Of a stretch of DNA of 64,000 bases, positions 1 to 12,403 are shown piece after piece (the stretch's first letter is position 1; every line of letters begins with the position of its first letter). The translations under genes were made by a program, and so were the position numbers. The stretch comes from Temnothorax longispinosus. Its lineage: Eukaryota; Arthropoda; Insecta; Hymenoptera; Formicidae. The stretch is taken from assembly GCF_030848805.1 (NCBI RefSeq), contig NC_092367.1, positions 20,021,692 to 20,085,691 of the forward strand. The letters are read 5' to 3'. A model generated the notes under the pieces. That model saw only the letters and a list, made by a program, of their open reading frames with translations. It was not told the origin of the DNA and made no database searches.

Positions 1-400
1 TTGTTATAAATAAACTTCGACAAGAATATTCAAACATTATACGAGCTGCATACATTTTGAAATAGACTCGTTGAAAACATTACTAATTACGAAGAAAGAA
101 TATGTCATAGAGATGTTGCCACGTTATTATTATATTCGGAATTGTATGCCATAAAATTAATTTTATTATTAACATTTTCTCGCGTAGGTACCCTTTGTTG
201 CAATATTTACATCTTTTTTAATATAAATTATAAATTGCGTGCGCGCATATACATATGTATGTGTGTGTAAATTATATAAACAATAAATATATTAAAAATT
301 TCATAATTACATACGCAAAAAGTAGAAAATATTATTAATTTATTAATAAATAATTTTCAGTAAAAGCAAATAGTAATTATCACTTTTAACGTGATTACTC
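1..400. other. AT-rich non-coding sequence
   Basis: Low-complexity AT-rich DNA with a short TATGTATGTGTGTG patch near 250-268. I see no gene or element in it. Confidence 0.6.
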
Positions 401-402
401 TA

Positions 403-544
403 AGGGCTGGTTGTTCCAGCCTGTTGGTAAACTACCTAATAGTTAAATCATATGTACGTCTTTGTTTATCCTTTACATTGGACAAAGATAGACATATGAT
501 TTAACTATCAGGTAACTTACCAATAGGTTGGAACAACCGGCCCT
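403..544. mobile_element. Hairpin MITE with TA target-site duplication
   Basis: The two halves are inverted copies of each other over about 55 bases. The left arm begins AGGGCTGGTTGTTCCAGCC and the right arm ends GGTTGGAACAACCGGCCCT, with only scattered mismatches, around a central segment of about 30 bases. The element is flanked on both sides by TA (401-402 and 545-546). A short, non-coding element made of long terminal inverted repeats at a TA duplication is typical of Tc1/mariner-type MITEs. It has no coding capacity and would depend on a transposase elsewhere. This is the only copy in the window. Confidence 0.82.
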
Positions 545-546
545 TA

Positions 547-1440
547 CTGTGATTAATTACTTGTTCTAGTATTGAAATAATTTAGATACGTAAAATCTAA
601 GGACCCTAAGGACTATCCATGAGAACAAACATGATGAAAAATAGAAACAGCATGAAGACAAATAAATCTGTCGCAGCACCTCGAGGAGAAAAGATTATAA
701 ATCAAAAGCCTTAATATAAAAACGAAAAAAGAACGCAAGAAACGAACTTTCAGAAGTATCATATACGTAGCTCACGTGCTGTCTACGCAGATTACGTCAC
801 GAGGATAGTTGACATAGTTCGCATGCCGACGTAGCTGTCGTGGAACTATTGTTGTTTACGCGCAGTTACCCAACGCCGGTGTTGGTTCTTTGCATATCCA
901 CGAGATCCCATTGGATTTCTTTCTACGACGCTAATGTCACTCGGAATCGTTGTCGCTTATATCGTTGCGAGTGCACACGACGCGCGACGGAAGAGAAGGC
1001 ACGAGACAGAATGCGCACGCATATACGTACGAATGTACGGAGAGAGAAAGAATATGCGGAAATATCCTCTCTCCCCTCCCGATAGGGGGAGAGAAGAACA
1101 AAAGGGAAGTGAGGTTGTTTAGAATAATAAAAAAGTCGAGAGATGGAAGGAGACGGGGCTCGTGCGCTTCTACAGCGTCGGCAGCATCGCACATCGCACT
1201 GTCACGAATCGCGTTGTTCTTCATGTATATATGTACACGTCGCACCCAGCATCCGACGCTGCGTGCACGTGTAAACACGTACTCGTCGTCGCAGCCGCGG
1301 CGGTGCACCGTGCGGAATGCAAAGTAAGACACCCAGAGACCGGAGATCGCGCGTAACGCGAACTGCGGCAGCCTACCTGTAAAGGAAGGTTGCGGGTTGC
1401 TGGTGCTCGCTTCATCTACGTGATTTTTCGCACCGCCGCG
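547..1440. other. Non-coding, with a CpG-containing GC-richer block from about 900
   Basis: Up to about 780 the sequence is purine-rich and unremarkable. From 900 to 1440 CpG dinucleotides become frequent, and open frames of 60-130 codons overlap in several frames on both strands, which indicates a stop-poor block and not a gene. A 9-bp perfect stem, TCTCTCCCC/GGGGAGAGA, lies at 1068-1094. Confidence 0.5.
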
Positions 1441-1461
1441 ATGTTCTAAAATTCACGGACG

Positions 1462-1850
1462 ACGAAAAAGAAAGAATATCGGTACGCCGAGCGCTTCCGA
1501 CAATTCATTATTTTTGCACGAAAGGTTTCGTTAAATCTACGGAATTTACCTAATAAAACCTACAGAAGCTAAAGAAAGAGAGAAAAAAAAAAGAAAGAAG
1601 TGAGGTCGGTATGTTGAGCACTGGAGACTATTTATTATTTTTGCACGCTCTGAAATTTCTCCGTCTGGAAATAAGTTTTCCTTCTCGAAGAAATCAAATC
1701 AGTAACTTCATTTAAAATAGAATTTAATAGAAAAATAGCAAATTCCTTTTCCATTTACCTAATAAAATTTACGGAACATCAGAAAAGAAGATGTCGGCAT
1801 GTTGAGCGCTGCCGACAGTTCACTATTCCTGCACGCAAGGATTTCGTTAA
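1462..1850 (+). repeat. Degenerate tandem repeat, three copies of roughly 130-190 bp
   Basis: A common motif order occurs three times: a purine-rich AAAGAAAG run, then TCGGTATGTTGAGC, a variable GCTGCCGACA-like segment, a CATTATTTTTGCACG-like segment, then TTTCGTTAA, and (copies 1 and 2) TTTACCTAATAAAA with TACGGAA nearby. Anchor positions for the TCGGYAYGYYGAGC motif are about 1479, 1605 and 1793. ACCTAATAAA recurs at 1548, 1758 and, isolated, at 2158. Copies differ by substitutions and indels, so the array is old. No open frame is conserved across copies. Confidence 0.65.
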
Positions 1851-3285
1851 TAACGTACTACGTCTTCGTAGAGAAGAAATTTTAAGGGAATACATCACTT
1901 TGAAATAGTAAGAATGAAGGTAATTTTTTAGGGTGGTATAGTGTGTGTATCTAAGTAACAAGTTGAAAATTTTCCTATTTGAATAAGCGCTTGATGAATA
2001 TTTCATAAATATCTTACAATACGAAAAATTAAACTAAAGACTACAATGGATATCTTTTATTTATGTTCTTTTAATCTTTTTAAAAATTAGTTTTTATTTT
2101 TTAATTTTATTTATTCATTTTTAGACTTTTAGAGCATTCGAAACAGTGTACTGCGATACCTAATAAAGCGTTGAACCAAAATTTTTCTCTGTGTCGTATT
2201 ATGTAACTTTGAAGTCTTTAATTTAATTCACATCGGATATCGTGCGAAATCTGAAGAATTTGCACAATGTCGTTAACACTTAAAAAAAAATTGCAGCTAC
2301 TTTCTCGTCATTTTTTCAGAGTATGATACTTTGGCACGTTGCGTTTAAGCATCAACTTTCGTATACACAAGCGAATCAACATATCGAAGCGTAAAGAATA
2401 AAAATATTTACACGTTTGCTTTTTACGAAATTAGCAAACCAACTCTTCTAGCCTAGATCTCTAGAATGTACATCTTATATTTATAAAATATGATTATTTG
2501 ATTCTTAATCTTAAATAATATTGCAGTACACGATTTTTATACGAGAGAAATAGAACTCAGAATCAAGTGGCACATTTTACACGGAATATGGTATGAATAC
2601 GAATCTCTGTGTATCGTTCCAGTAATATCGGATGTGCATCACGTACAAAGTTTTCAACCTAGTTGCGAAAATGTACGATAAGATTTGTTAAAGATAAAAT
2701 GACTAAAGTGTGATCATTTCACAAATGACCCATATATCACTTGTTAGATACGACACTTTCAAATGATCTACTTATGTCATTGCGAGTTGATTGAGGGTTA
2801 TTTAGCAAAATTGTAGATGATAATCAGTAAATACGACGATACTTTTGTCCAATGAATCGATCAATGTGAAGAAAATGCATTGATGCGATATTAAAAAAAT
2901 ATAATTGACGCATTGTGCTATTTTCTACAGTATCAAGAAGAAAGTCTATTGCCGGGTCATTCGTCGATTTTATACTCATTATTCTGTATGTGACATAGGA
3001 TTAAGATGAATAATTTGCATTAATCAAACGCCTCGTATATACTCGAAATAAATATCTATATTGACAAATATTCTTCTTATATCTTAATCTCAGCAAATTT
3101 GACATTAAATCGAGAGTTCTTAATAATCACTTTCTAAAAGGATAAAAAACGACGAAACATATCTTAGGGAGAAAATGACAAGGAATTTATGTAAAATTTT
3201 GATGAAAGCAAACATGCTTCAGTGTGAAATTTTTAGTTGATTAGAAAGTCACCGTGCGGATGTAATAAATGTTTGCACTAATAGC
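1851..3285. other. AT-rich non-coding sequence
   Basis: No open frame of interest, splice-bounded exon or repeat was recognised. The single additional ACCTAATAAA match at 2158 is probably a remnant of the neighbouring tandem repeat. Confidence 0.55.
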
Positions 3286-3677
3286 TATAATCAGATCGGA
3301 GTTTTAATCGGTTCGCGTAATCGGAATCGTGCGATTTCACCGCGTATAAAACACGCGTATCGCGCGGTGTCGATCGCTAGAGCACGAGTAACACTAATTG
3401 CATTATTTTCCAACAAGAAATAAGCACGTTGATAAGTATCAAGCGATTTCGAGCGACCTGGAAAGACCGGATCGTATTGACGCGGCGCAGCGCGACGCGG
3501 CCAGCCTCCCGCCATGACGGCCGCGATAAATTACGAGCAATCAAGAAATAAGATTCCCCTAATGCGATTTTTTTTTATGCGAGCTATTTGCAAGTGCTCA
3601 ATCCATGTCTGTCCGACGACGACAAGCCGGGCAGAGTCCCGATAATTACGTTCAGCATTCTGCTATTTTTCATTCTT

Positions 3678-3722
<45 letters not shown>

Positions 3723-4140
3723 CTATCTCTCTTTCTTCATCTTGCTGATTGCCGTGTGGCCTTCGCGCGTTTTCCCTACTCACGTGCACTCGCGTTAGCG
3801 CTAAGTAATAGAAGAATGCGATGATCGAACTAACGAGAGGGAAACGAACGTTTCCGCGAGAGGAACGAAGAAAAATAGAGATCTGGCGCGAGAAAATTGC
3901 GACAGGTATTACGCAGCGACGAGGAAGAGAATACGAAGTGACGTATCGGTAAGGATTGAGCGCATTTTTCGAAAGTGACAAATGCACGTGATTACCATCC
4001 CGGTACGGTGAGCATCGATCGCTCGCGAGATCCACGCGATATTCTGTCATAGTCGAAGCGTGCCCGGCTGACGGATTGATCGCTATTCGACCTACCGTCG
4101 TAATCGCGTGTGTTCGAGCGAATATCCGAAGACTATCCGA
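3286..4140. other. CpG-rich non-coding block around a CT microsatellite
   Basis: CpG-dense sequence flanks a long CT run. Open frames here (such as the minus-strand one at 3670-4050) read through the microsatellite as repeated Arg/Glu and are not gene-like. The block could be regulatory or an untranslated exon, but nothing decides this. Confidence 0.4.
3681..3718 (+). repeat. (CT)19 microsatellite
   Basis: An uninterrupted CT run of 38 bases, followed by an imperfect pyrimidine tract to about 3740. On the minus strand this is a GAGA-type array. Confidence 0.95.
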
Positions 4141-6245
4141 CAGCTGACGCTTCCCAATGTCTTACTCCTTACTGCACTACTCTTCTATGTGTGTATGTAC
4201 ATAATGCATGTATATGTAATACAAGCAATTATAATATAATATTTTGCTGAATGCAGTCTTGTTTGTTGTTGTCTCGTTATAATGCTTAATTCTGCGAACA
4301 TTACACATTGTAAGAACTTTCCATATATGCTATGCTAAAAAAATTTTTTTATTCAATATAATTATTTTAAATTTAATATATATATTTTTTTATTTAAAAT
4401 AAGTCATCTCTTGTGTACGTTCTTGTGACAATTATATAGGTTTTATGATTTGCTTTTAGAAAATCTCTTTTACTCTTGTGTCACTATAGTAGAAATATAC
4501 GATATATTCCCTCGCGGATTGCAGACTTAAATATTCATGAAAAAGAAAAGGCGAATGTTAAACATACAATAATATGTTTCACCATACTTTATCTCAAAGG
4601 TATATCATGTAAACAAGGTAATTTGTTTATCAAAGCATTAAGTATAATATATGGATATGCTAAGATGTCAAAAGCTTCATTCCAGAGAAATATGAAAATA
4701 TATATGTTTAAAAAAAAAACTTACATTACAAATTTGAATTATAATTTAGAGTAAAGTATTTTTGTGTAACCTTTTTCTCTTTCTGCGTATGTGTGTTGTC
4801 CTATTTTTAATAAAAGCGTAAAATATGTCAAAAGCAAAATACATCGAGCAAAATAGAAGTATTCATTTCCAAAGCAACAAACAAACATTTAACACAACTA
4901 AATATATATTTGAAAAATCGAAAAATTATTCGAACACTATAATACTTGTTAATTTTGCAGCGTTGTACTTGCCGCATAATCTTACGTTATAACCCCCAGC
5001 AAAACCTAGCCTTTCCATCCTAGTAAGCTCCGCATTAGTCGCCGTCGGAATGAGTCAACAACCCTGATAACAGCTAAAGAGATCGCGCCAAGTACAAGGA
5101 CAAAACAACATTTGCTTCTACCCAAATAGTTGCGAAAAATCATATTTTTGTGAGACAAATATGAATCTATCTAAAAAAGCATTTTTTAAAATGTTATCTT
5201 TATCCTCAGCAACAAGAATAAGGTCAGAGCAACAATTAATAGATATTTATATTTATACGTTATAAACATATTACGAATAATATTTCCAGAAACCTATAGA
5301 ATATCTGCAAATATAGAGCTTCATAAATGTTATAGATGATGTCTTTTAATTATTTTTTGTATTCTAACGTTCATTGAACCCGAAGAATTCATTTATAGAA
5401 GGTGACAAATAGCGATGCTAATATATCAGGATCAAATTAAGGATATATATGGTCGCATTAGAATTTCGTAGTCGCGGAAATGAGGTCCCTGTCGTGAAAT
5501 CCACGAGATATACGATCCGAATATGATAATGGTCACGCTCGCGAAGTGTCGATCGTAGATCCATTTATCACGTCGACATATAGCCGCAGGGATAAAACGT
5601 CTTTACGGATCAAGGTAACTTCTGTACGAAATGCACACGATAACTTCTACGGGCTTCATAATGAAAGGCCTTAACCTTGGATAGATCATGGTTAAACGAA
5701 CGCATGTTAAAGGTAAGTCGTTGCAAGTTTGCACATCCAAGTATAAAAGACAAATACAAACTTTGACATGTATGAAGAATGAAGAAAAAAGGATATCGTG
5801 AAGATGAAGATTGTACCCAGAATCGAATATACTATTCTATTTTAATTTTTGCTGATCTAACAGATTAAAAGGAAAAAAAAACGATAATTTTATATAAATG
5901 GTTTTCTTCGACATATTTTCCATATATCTTTATACGCCATCATTTCTCAAAGTTCATAAATATACCGCGGTAGAACTTTTCTTGCATGATATTAACTTAG
6001 TTACAATAGCACTTATCGCATTCCTTCATATTGTTCTAATCTTCCATGAGAAAGAAATCGCTCGAAACGGCGTTAACTTTTCGCGGCAACTGTATAATGT
6101 AATTCTCTGCTGCACGATATAACCTTGCTTTATACCACATCTGCAAACGAGAAAAAAGAAACGAAGAAAGGAAATGCTAAAAAACCGCTGACATGTTATA
6201 ATCCAGGGTGTGGAGCAACGCGATCGATCATTATAAACTGTTAAT
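4141..6245. other. AT-rich non-coding sequence with one possible decayed foldback
   Basis: Mostly AT-rich with scattered open frames under 95 codons that match nothing known. A slightly GC-richer patch lies at 5440-5720. The candidate inverted repeat at 4953-5105 is listed separately. Confidence 0.5.
4953..5105. mobile_element. Possible decayed foldback element
   Basis: Segments of about 40 bases at 4953-4993 and 5065-5105 are diverged inverted copies. Both contain TTTTG, then TTGTACTTG, then SCGC, then TCTT and GTTAT in the same order, with one small indel and an interior of about 70 bases. The perfect core is only 9 bases, so chance similarity in AT-rich DNA cannot be excluded. A worn MITE is the best explanation. 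Confidence 0.33.
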
Positions 6246-9000
6246 TCGCGTGTTGCCGTACACGTCATGCTGCTTACCTATGTGTGCTATTTGCCCCGTG
6301 TGTCATATCACCTCTTGGCAAAACCCCTGCGCTGGCTAGAATGAACAATTTTCGATGGCCTTGGAGATATACTTCGGCGCTCCACGCATCTGTCTTACCA
6401 CGTTGAATGCTTCATAAATTCCAATCAACGCTGCGAGAGCTTATATATTACGTATCCAACGTTACGATAAATATATACGCTTTTTGACAAATATAACCGT
6501 TGCCTCGTTTTATTGGCTGTCTATCAGCAATAGACGTAATTCCATCCCCAAATGCATTTAGGAACCCAACCGTAAATGAAACGAGCTAACCAGAGTAATA
6601 TGTTATGACCACAGTGTGTTCGAGCGACTATGCAAGCATTTCAAGCGCGGATTTCATGCGTGTATCAATGAAACACAACATCAGTATCACAATGCAATGA
6701 GCAATGCAGCGCTTAACGTGTTAATCGACCAATAGCACATTATTACAATGCCACGCTTAGGTATATGTACAGAATGCGTCTAAGATGATAGCAAAATTAT
6801 AGATGATAAATGTGATACAAACGTAGATTTGCAAACGTTTTTGTGGCTAAATAATTTTTTTAATTCTATTGATATTTGTGTCTATAAAGCATCATTACTT
6901 ACATCTTACTATTCATTCGACAAATGTTTAACGCTTGACATCTTGTTTGAATATTGAAGATATTCCACTTTTGTGTTATATATTTTTTTTTATCAATATG
7001 ATTAATAGAGCACATAAACGTTTGTTCAAATATTTAATAAGCGTCTCGAATAAATTTTTTAAAGCATTCCTCATGCCATCCCTTTTAAAAGCAAATAAAG
7101 CTCATATTTATTTCAAGACATCGTATAAGATTTAAGAAAAGATTGAAAACAATATAATTTTCCGCAGAAATATTTAAGTTAATAGAATTGGAGTAAAGAA
7201 AATGAGAGGAAACCCTATTTTATGATACTCTGAGTTGCTTCTCATAATTATCCGTAAAACCTATACTGGTTACATGATACTTGCGCATGAATAATATAAC
7301 GTGATCCGTTTAATACCGAAGTCAGTTGGTTTAGAGCTTAAGATAGCGAAATCCACTGAAATAACATATCCTGTTAAAATGATACGTATAGAATGTCTCG
7401 AAATTGCAAACGATACAGAAATTTTTAAACCAATTCAGAGTTTCAAATCCCTAATCCAATAATTTTTTTTTTTATTTATTTAAACTTATGATATGTTCGC
7501 AAACAATTAAAATACTATTATATATATACATTGCGTGATACATATAAAATTGCTTATAGCAGCAAAAGTAGAAACAGTAGAGTAGTATTTCTTTCGTTTA
7601 TTTCTTTCTGAAATAAAAGTTTCCCAACAGCATATGATTATTTTATTGAAAAAATTCTATATATATCTGAATATTGTACTTGAAAATTTAACAAAAAATT
7701 ATTACTAAAATTACTGGATTATACGTAATAAAATTTTTATTTTAAAGACGAGACATTAATCGTTAATGAATTAATATCATTGGTTCTATTTGGAATATCG
7801 TGTATCACCTAATCAGATATACTATGGAACTTAACGCGACTCGCGCAATCTCCAATAAAATTTATGTAGGTATATCGATCAGCAGCCACACACCTGCACA
7901 TACGTACTATTACTGCGATTTGCGAGATTAGTTTAGGTCGATGCGGCGTACAGCCGTAATTAGGATGAATATTTCTACTTGCATCAGAGGTATTATAATC
8001 GATTATTAAACGTATTGAGTCGTGTACGGAAAACATATAAGGATATGTTTGTGCATTTTACAAAGTGCAAATGAAAGAATACGGATATAAATAGTAACGA
8101 AAATTCGTAATTGAATCATTCAGGGCATATCCGACGAAGCTTGGATATTATTTTTATCATTAATTTTTTTATCATTTGTTAATATATTATATGTAGTAAT
8201 TGTATCCCAATAAAATTTCATATGAAATATTTACTTTCATCTATCCAAGTAAAATCACAAATCCAAGTTTAATAAAGTTAAACAAATCTCCCATTAATTC
8301 GATTAAATCGCTATAAATTTTTGTATTCCTTTTTCACGAAGTATGTACGGTAAGTACATGGATTAAAGTTTCATAAAAAATTGGATTACAATCCATTATC
8401 GTGATATAACATTTTATTAATAGCGTGATTCGCTTTTTTGGGGAAAGAGTATTAGCGATAATGAATGATATCAAATGAGCTTGAATGTGCAAAATGCATT
8501 AATCACATTCAATTTTCAAAAGGGACAAAATTAAATTTCTTGAAATCATCTGACACACCTGTGAACCAAGGTTCCACATATATGTAAATATAGTATATAA
8601 AGTACACGTCATTTTGACGTTAAACTGTTTAATATTTATGTTTTTACATTGCATAATAAACTAAGTAAAAAAGAACTAATACCAAATATCCACAACTATT
8701 TTAGAATACACAGTATGCGTTAATTATATTATATCATAAGATTGAATTAAAATTTCGATTATTTGATACATCTACAAATAAAAATTACATCTATATTCCA
8801 TAAGTCACATAGATATTTATAACTTCAAGTTCTTAAAACGTATTACCCACAACAAACTAACAATAAGAAACAAAATTAGTTAAATTAGCCTTCGATCACT
8901 TGGTGCATGTGTGAATAAAAATTATGCATTTAGAGATAATACATAAGAAACGTTTTCCCGGTAAACCATTATGATAAACCATCTCTTTTCTGTCCTCTCC
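6246..9000. other. AT-rich non-coding sequence
   Basis: About 2.7 kb of AT-rich DNA. Open frames are short and dominated by Phe, Ile, Lys and Tyr, as expected by chance in this composition. No element was recognised. Confidence 0.55.
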
Positions 9001-10090
9001 ATTATAAGTAGGACAAATTATGGAAAAAACTCAGCAGAGACGCAATCTAAAAAAGAAATGTCGCCACCACAACGACAAAACATCCATGACTTTTAACTCA
9101 GAGGCGAAACTCGTACAATCTATAAACCCTCCCTCTGACAAAAGCCACTCATCTGCGGCGCCAGGGTGACTCGGTCCGCTTGAAGTGGCCGAGGGAACGA
9201 AACCGTTGGTGGACGCGTTGCGGCGAGAAGGTTGGCCTGAATTATGAAAATAATATATGCAGGCCGAGTCAGGTGGAAATTAAAATGCCACAGTCGCCAG
9301 ATTAAGAGTAACACATAGCGTGGGAGCCGAGAGAGCGCATAAGAGAAAGAAATAGGGGAGGATCGGAGGAAGGGGGATCCGTCTCCCCCTTTAAGCTTAG
9401 CGCAGACGAGGTATGAGCTGGAAGTAGCGTTGGGATCGAATGCGTTTCAAGCGACGTGAACATTATTTTGTACACCGTGACATATTTAACTTTGTTTCTT
9501 TTCTTGGACTCGCTATGCTTATTTCTTCTATTTGCATTATAAAAAGTCGATACAAAAATCTGGATATTCTCAATATGAAAGATAAAGTGGAAAAATAAAG
9601 TAAGTCCATAATTCGTAATATTTGTACCAAACATTCGTGTACAAAAAAACTAAATTTCACGATTTAAATTGATTTCTGCACTCTTTATATAATTATATTT
9701 ATAGTTTTTAATTTAATGAGTTACACTGACTGTGAGAATTATATGTAAGTCCTACATCGTTAAATTTTACTCAATTATGATTCGTTTATATCTTTTATCC
9801 AGCTTTGATCTCATTCCTTTGTACTTTTTATTTGAAAACTTGAAAAATAGTTAAGGTCCCATTTTAAGATACCTCACTTCTTGAAGCATCATCATTAAAT
9901 GTTACTTAGAAAACATTCGTATTTACAACCATCAATTACTGCAGCTCTACATGCTCTACAGTATCATTATATCTGTAATTAACTCAGAAACTATAGTTTT
10001 AATTAGATTTGAAAATGATGAGATATTTACATTAACGTTGAGAGTTATGAGCAAATACCAATTATCATAATAGTATATAACGCATACAGA
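9001..10090. other. Non-coding; moderately GC-rich to 9460, then AT-rich
   Basis: The 9000-9460 part is more balanced in composition and contains GGAGG/GGGGGATCC-like purine runs. The rest is AT-rich. No exon with splice signals was seen. Confidence 0.45.
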
Positions 10091-11060
10091 TGTGAAAAGT
10101 TTTCCGAAGAATCTGGCGCGATTGCGAGAAACGTTTCCTTAGCATCTTGCAGCGAACTTGTTCGAACGTAAACCGATCCAGATTCGGAGCAGTCCCCTCA
10201 CTAGTCCGCGTAGATAGGCGCACGTCGGAGAGTTCGCTGCCCAGGGCGTCGTAAGGAAACGGCCACAAATAAGGGACGGCGGATAAGGACAGACAAGCGA
10301 GCGGCGCAGGCCGACGGAGAGAGGCGACGAGAGAGAGTGGATCTCGCACGCGAACTCGCGTGATCCACATTGACGCCACGCTCTCGCTCTCGCTCTCGCT
10401 CTCGCTCTCACACGAGTTCACGCACACACTCACCCAGATGTAGGTGCGCGCGATCTACCTCTCGGCTCTCGCTCGCTCGTACACAAGCACACACACGTGC
10501 ATGCATACGCATACGCAGACGCGCCATACGGGGAGAAATCCCCTCACGTGTAATATAGTAATAACGCGTGGCGAAGCTTTATCGCGCGCGCCCTCCCCCC
10601 CCCCAATGCCCCCCATGCCGGCTTCTCTATTTATTATTCACCATGTGTCCACGCACACATGCACGCGCGCGTGCGTTGCATAGCTCGCCTACTTGCTCGC
10701 TCGCGCACGGTGGTAATATGGGCGAGGGTCTCCTGCCTTCCTCTCCTGGGATGGAAGGTCGGCCATAGAGGAGCGCCCCGAGGCAATGGCCCTACGGAGC
10801 GATTTTCTGCCAACTCTTGCGCTTGCGGTAGCTTCGGCGCCGCGGCGTGGCGACCGTTCACGCGGTACGGTGCAGCGCGTAGCAGAGAGCACTTCGCGTC
10901 GAAGCCGAGCGGAATCCAAAAGTTAGATCGTTTTAAGGGGATTTAAAAGTTACGCGCGCGCTCTCGCTCTTTTATTTGTTAAGGCAAGTTTAATGTTTCA
11001 GATCGCAAAGTAACGCTCCACTAACGCGCTCGCGCACTTGCAAATATCGCGTACACGCTC
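10091..11060. other. Large CpG-rich block, possible regulatory region or untranslated exon
   Basis: About 1 kb of strongly CpG-enriched sequence stands between AT-rich flanks. It contains a CTCTCG hexamer array, ACACAC/GCATACGC tracts and a C9 run near 10593. Overlapping open frames exist in at least five of six frames with no family resemblance. In insects such blocks commonly mark promoters or first exons, but no core promoter was identified here. Confidence 0.35.
10381..10408 (+). repeat. (CTCTCG)n hexanucleotide array
   Basis: Nearly five perfect copies of CTCTCG, merging into CTCTCA. It explains the Arg-Ser, Arg-Ala and Glu-Ser repeats in overlapping short frames. Confidence 0.9.
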
Positions 11061-12403
11061 TTCCTCGACGGAACTTCGTATGTCGATTCGCCTGGAGTTT
11101 GGATACTTTCTCCAAGCTGTACTCGTATATTCTTACATAAGTATTACACAGTGTCATTTATACGACAGTCGTAACAGCGGACTTTCCGTTAGGCGGAGTA
11201 TACGTCTAGGATAGTGATGGATTTGAGACACATCACCTTGAATACGACGAAATTCTCATTTCGGAAAGATTTTGGAAATATAACTTATTTTTCTTATGCA
11301 ATACTTCACGTTATTATTTCAATCTTTTTCCATTTTATATATAAATAACAATTTTATTTTTAAGAACCTTAGGCGTTTCAAATGTTCAAACGTTTCTCAC
11401 GAAAGTTTTTCTAGATATTTAGAACTTCCAAAATTTTTCAAGACTTTTAAGACAAAAATTTTTTATTCCTAAATAATTCGAGTCTTTAATATAATATATA
11501 ATTGAATAAACTTTCAATGAAAGAACTCTCGAATACCCTGCAAGAGTTTCGATATTTCTAAGAGCCTTTAAATCAAATTGCACAATTAAGAACTTCAAAA
11601 TCCATCTGCATCGTTCGACAGTCGACATTGTGCGTGTACTTAAGTGAACGAGATAAACAATAATTGTTTAGCTATCATTACTTAGGAATGCATATACCAC
11701 ATTTTACTTGATATAATTACGGCTGACGAAAAGTATGCCAATTACGCTTCGATTTGTTCAAAAGGACATCAAAATAACTTTCGCGTATCTATGACGTCAG
11801 AATGGGTAGACACTCATCGAAATTGCACAGGTTCCAAATCGATGCGGCTTCGATTATGAAACGGCGCGGCGTGGCGTCGCGAGGGTCGCGACAACCCGCG
11901 ATAATTGATACGTCCCGGCGATCGTCCGTCACTTTAATCGACACTCCCGATAAAAATTTGCGCTTGTTAGCACTCTTAATGGGTAAAATTCGCGATTAAT
12001 TGTGGGGCGACCGCGCCAAATCGCGCGCTCCGTGTTCCAAACTAAAATTACCCGTGTTTCTACTGAAACTGTCATGACGATCGGGTGCAACGTCGAAGTA
12101 TCTCGATATCGAGATATTTCAAAATGCAAACTAGAATTCGCGATGAGAGTTGGATGCTTTTTGCATGTTTTTTAATACGTTAATACGTTAACGATGATTA
12201 ACGATGTTTTATTTGAATACTTATATTACTTATAAAGAGTCAAATATATATAATATATATATATATATATATAATACTCAACATTTATATGTAATATAAC
12301 AGTCAAATATGTACACGAAATACTTAATTAAATTTGTCAAACTGACTTCGGAAATTGACCAACAATTGAGAACAATTGACCATTCGGTTCTCTGCTTCTT
12401 GAC
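11061..12403. other. Non-coding sequence with a TA tract at its 3' side
   Basis: Mixed composition. An AT dinucleotide run lies at 12253-12273. A forkhead-like dyad, TAAACAAT-A-ATTGTTTA, lies at 11654-11670. A GC-richer patch at 11780-12120 carries no recognisable gene. Confidence 0.45.

Noticed and set aside
815..840. Minus-strand S-Y-V-G motif considered as a possible semaphorin LYVGA exon
   Set aside because: The frame is closed by stops within a few codons on both sides and lacks splice sites.
1788..1817. AAGATGTCGGCAT resembling part of miR-31, with a small stem
   Set aside because: The miR-31 seed start is absent, the stem is only 8 bp, and the match lies in a tandem repeat unit.
3670..4050. 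126-codon minus-strand open frame
   Set aside because: Its end is translated CT microsatellite (Arg/Glu repeats) and the first part has no recognisable features.
10379..10450. Short-period repeats that could suggest a CRISPR-like array
   Set aside because: They are simple CTCTCG and CA/CG microsatellites without unique spacers, in a eukaryotic context.
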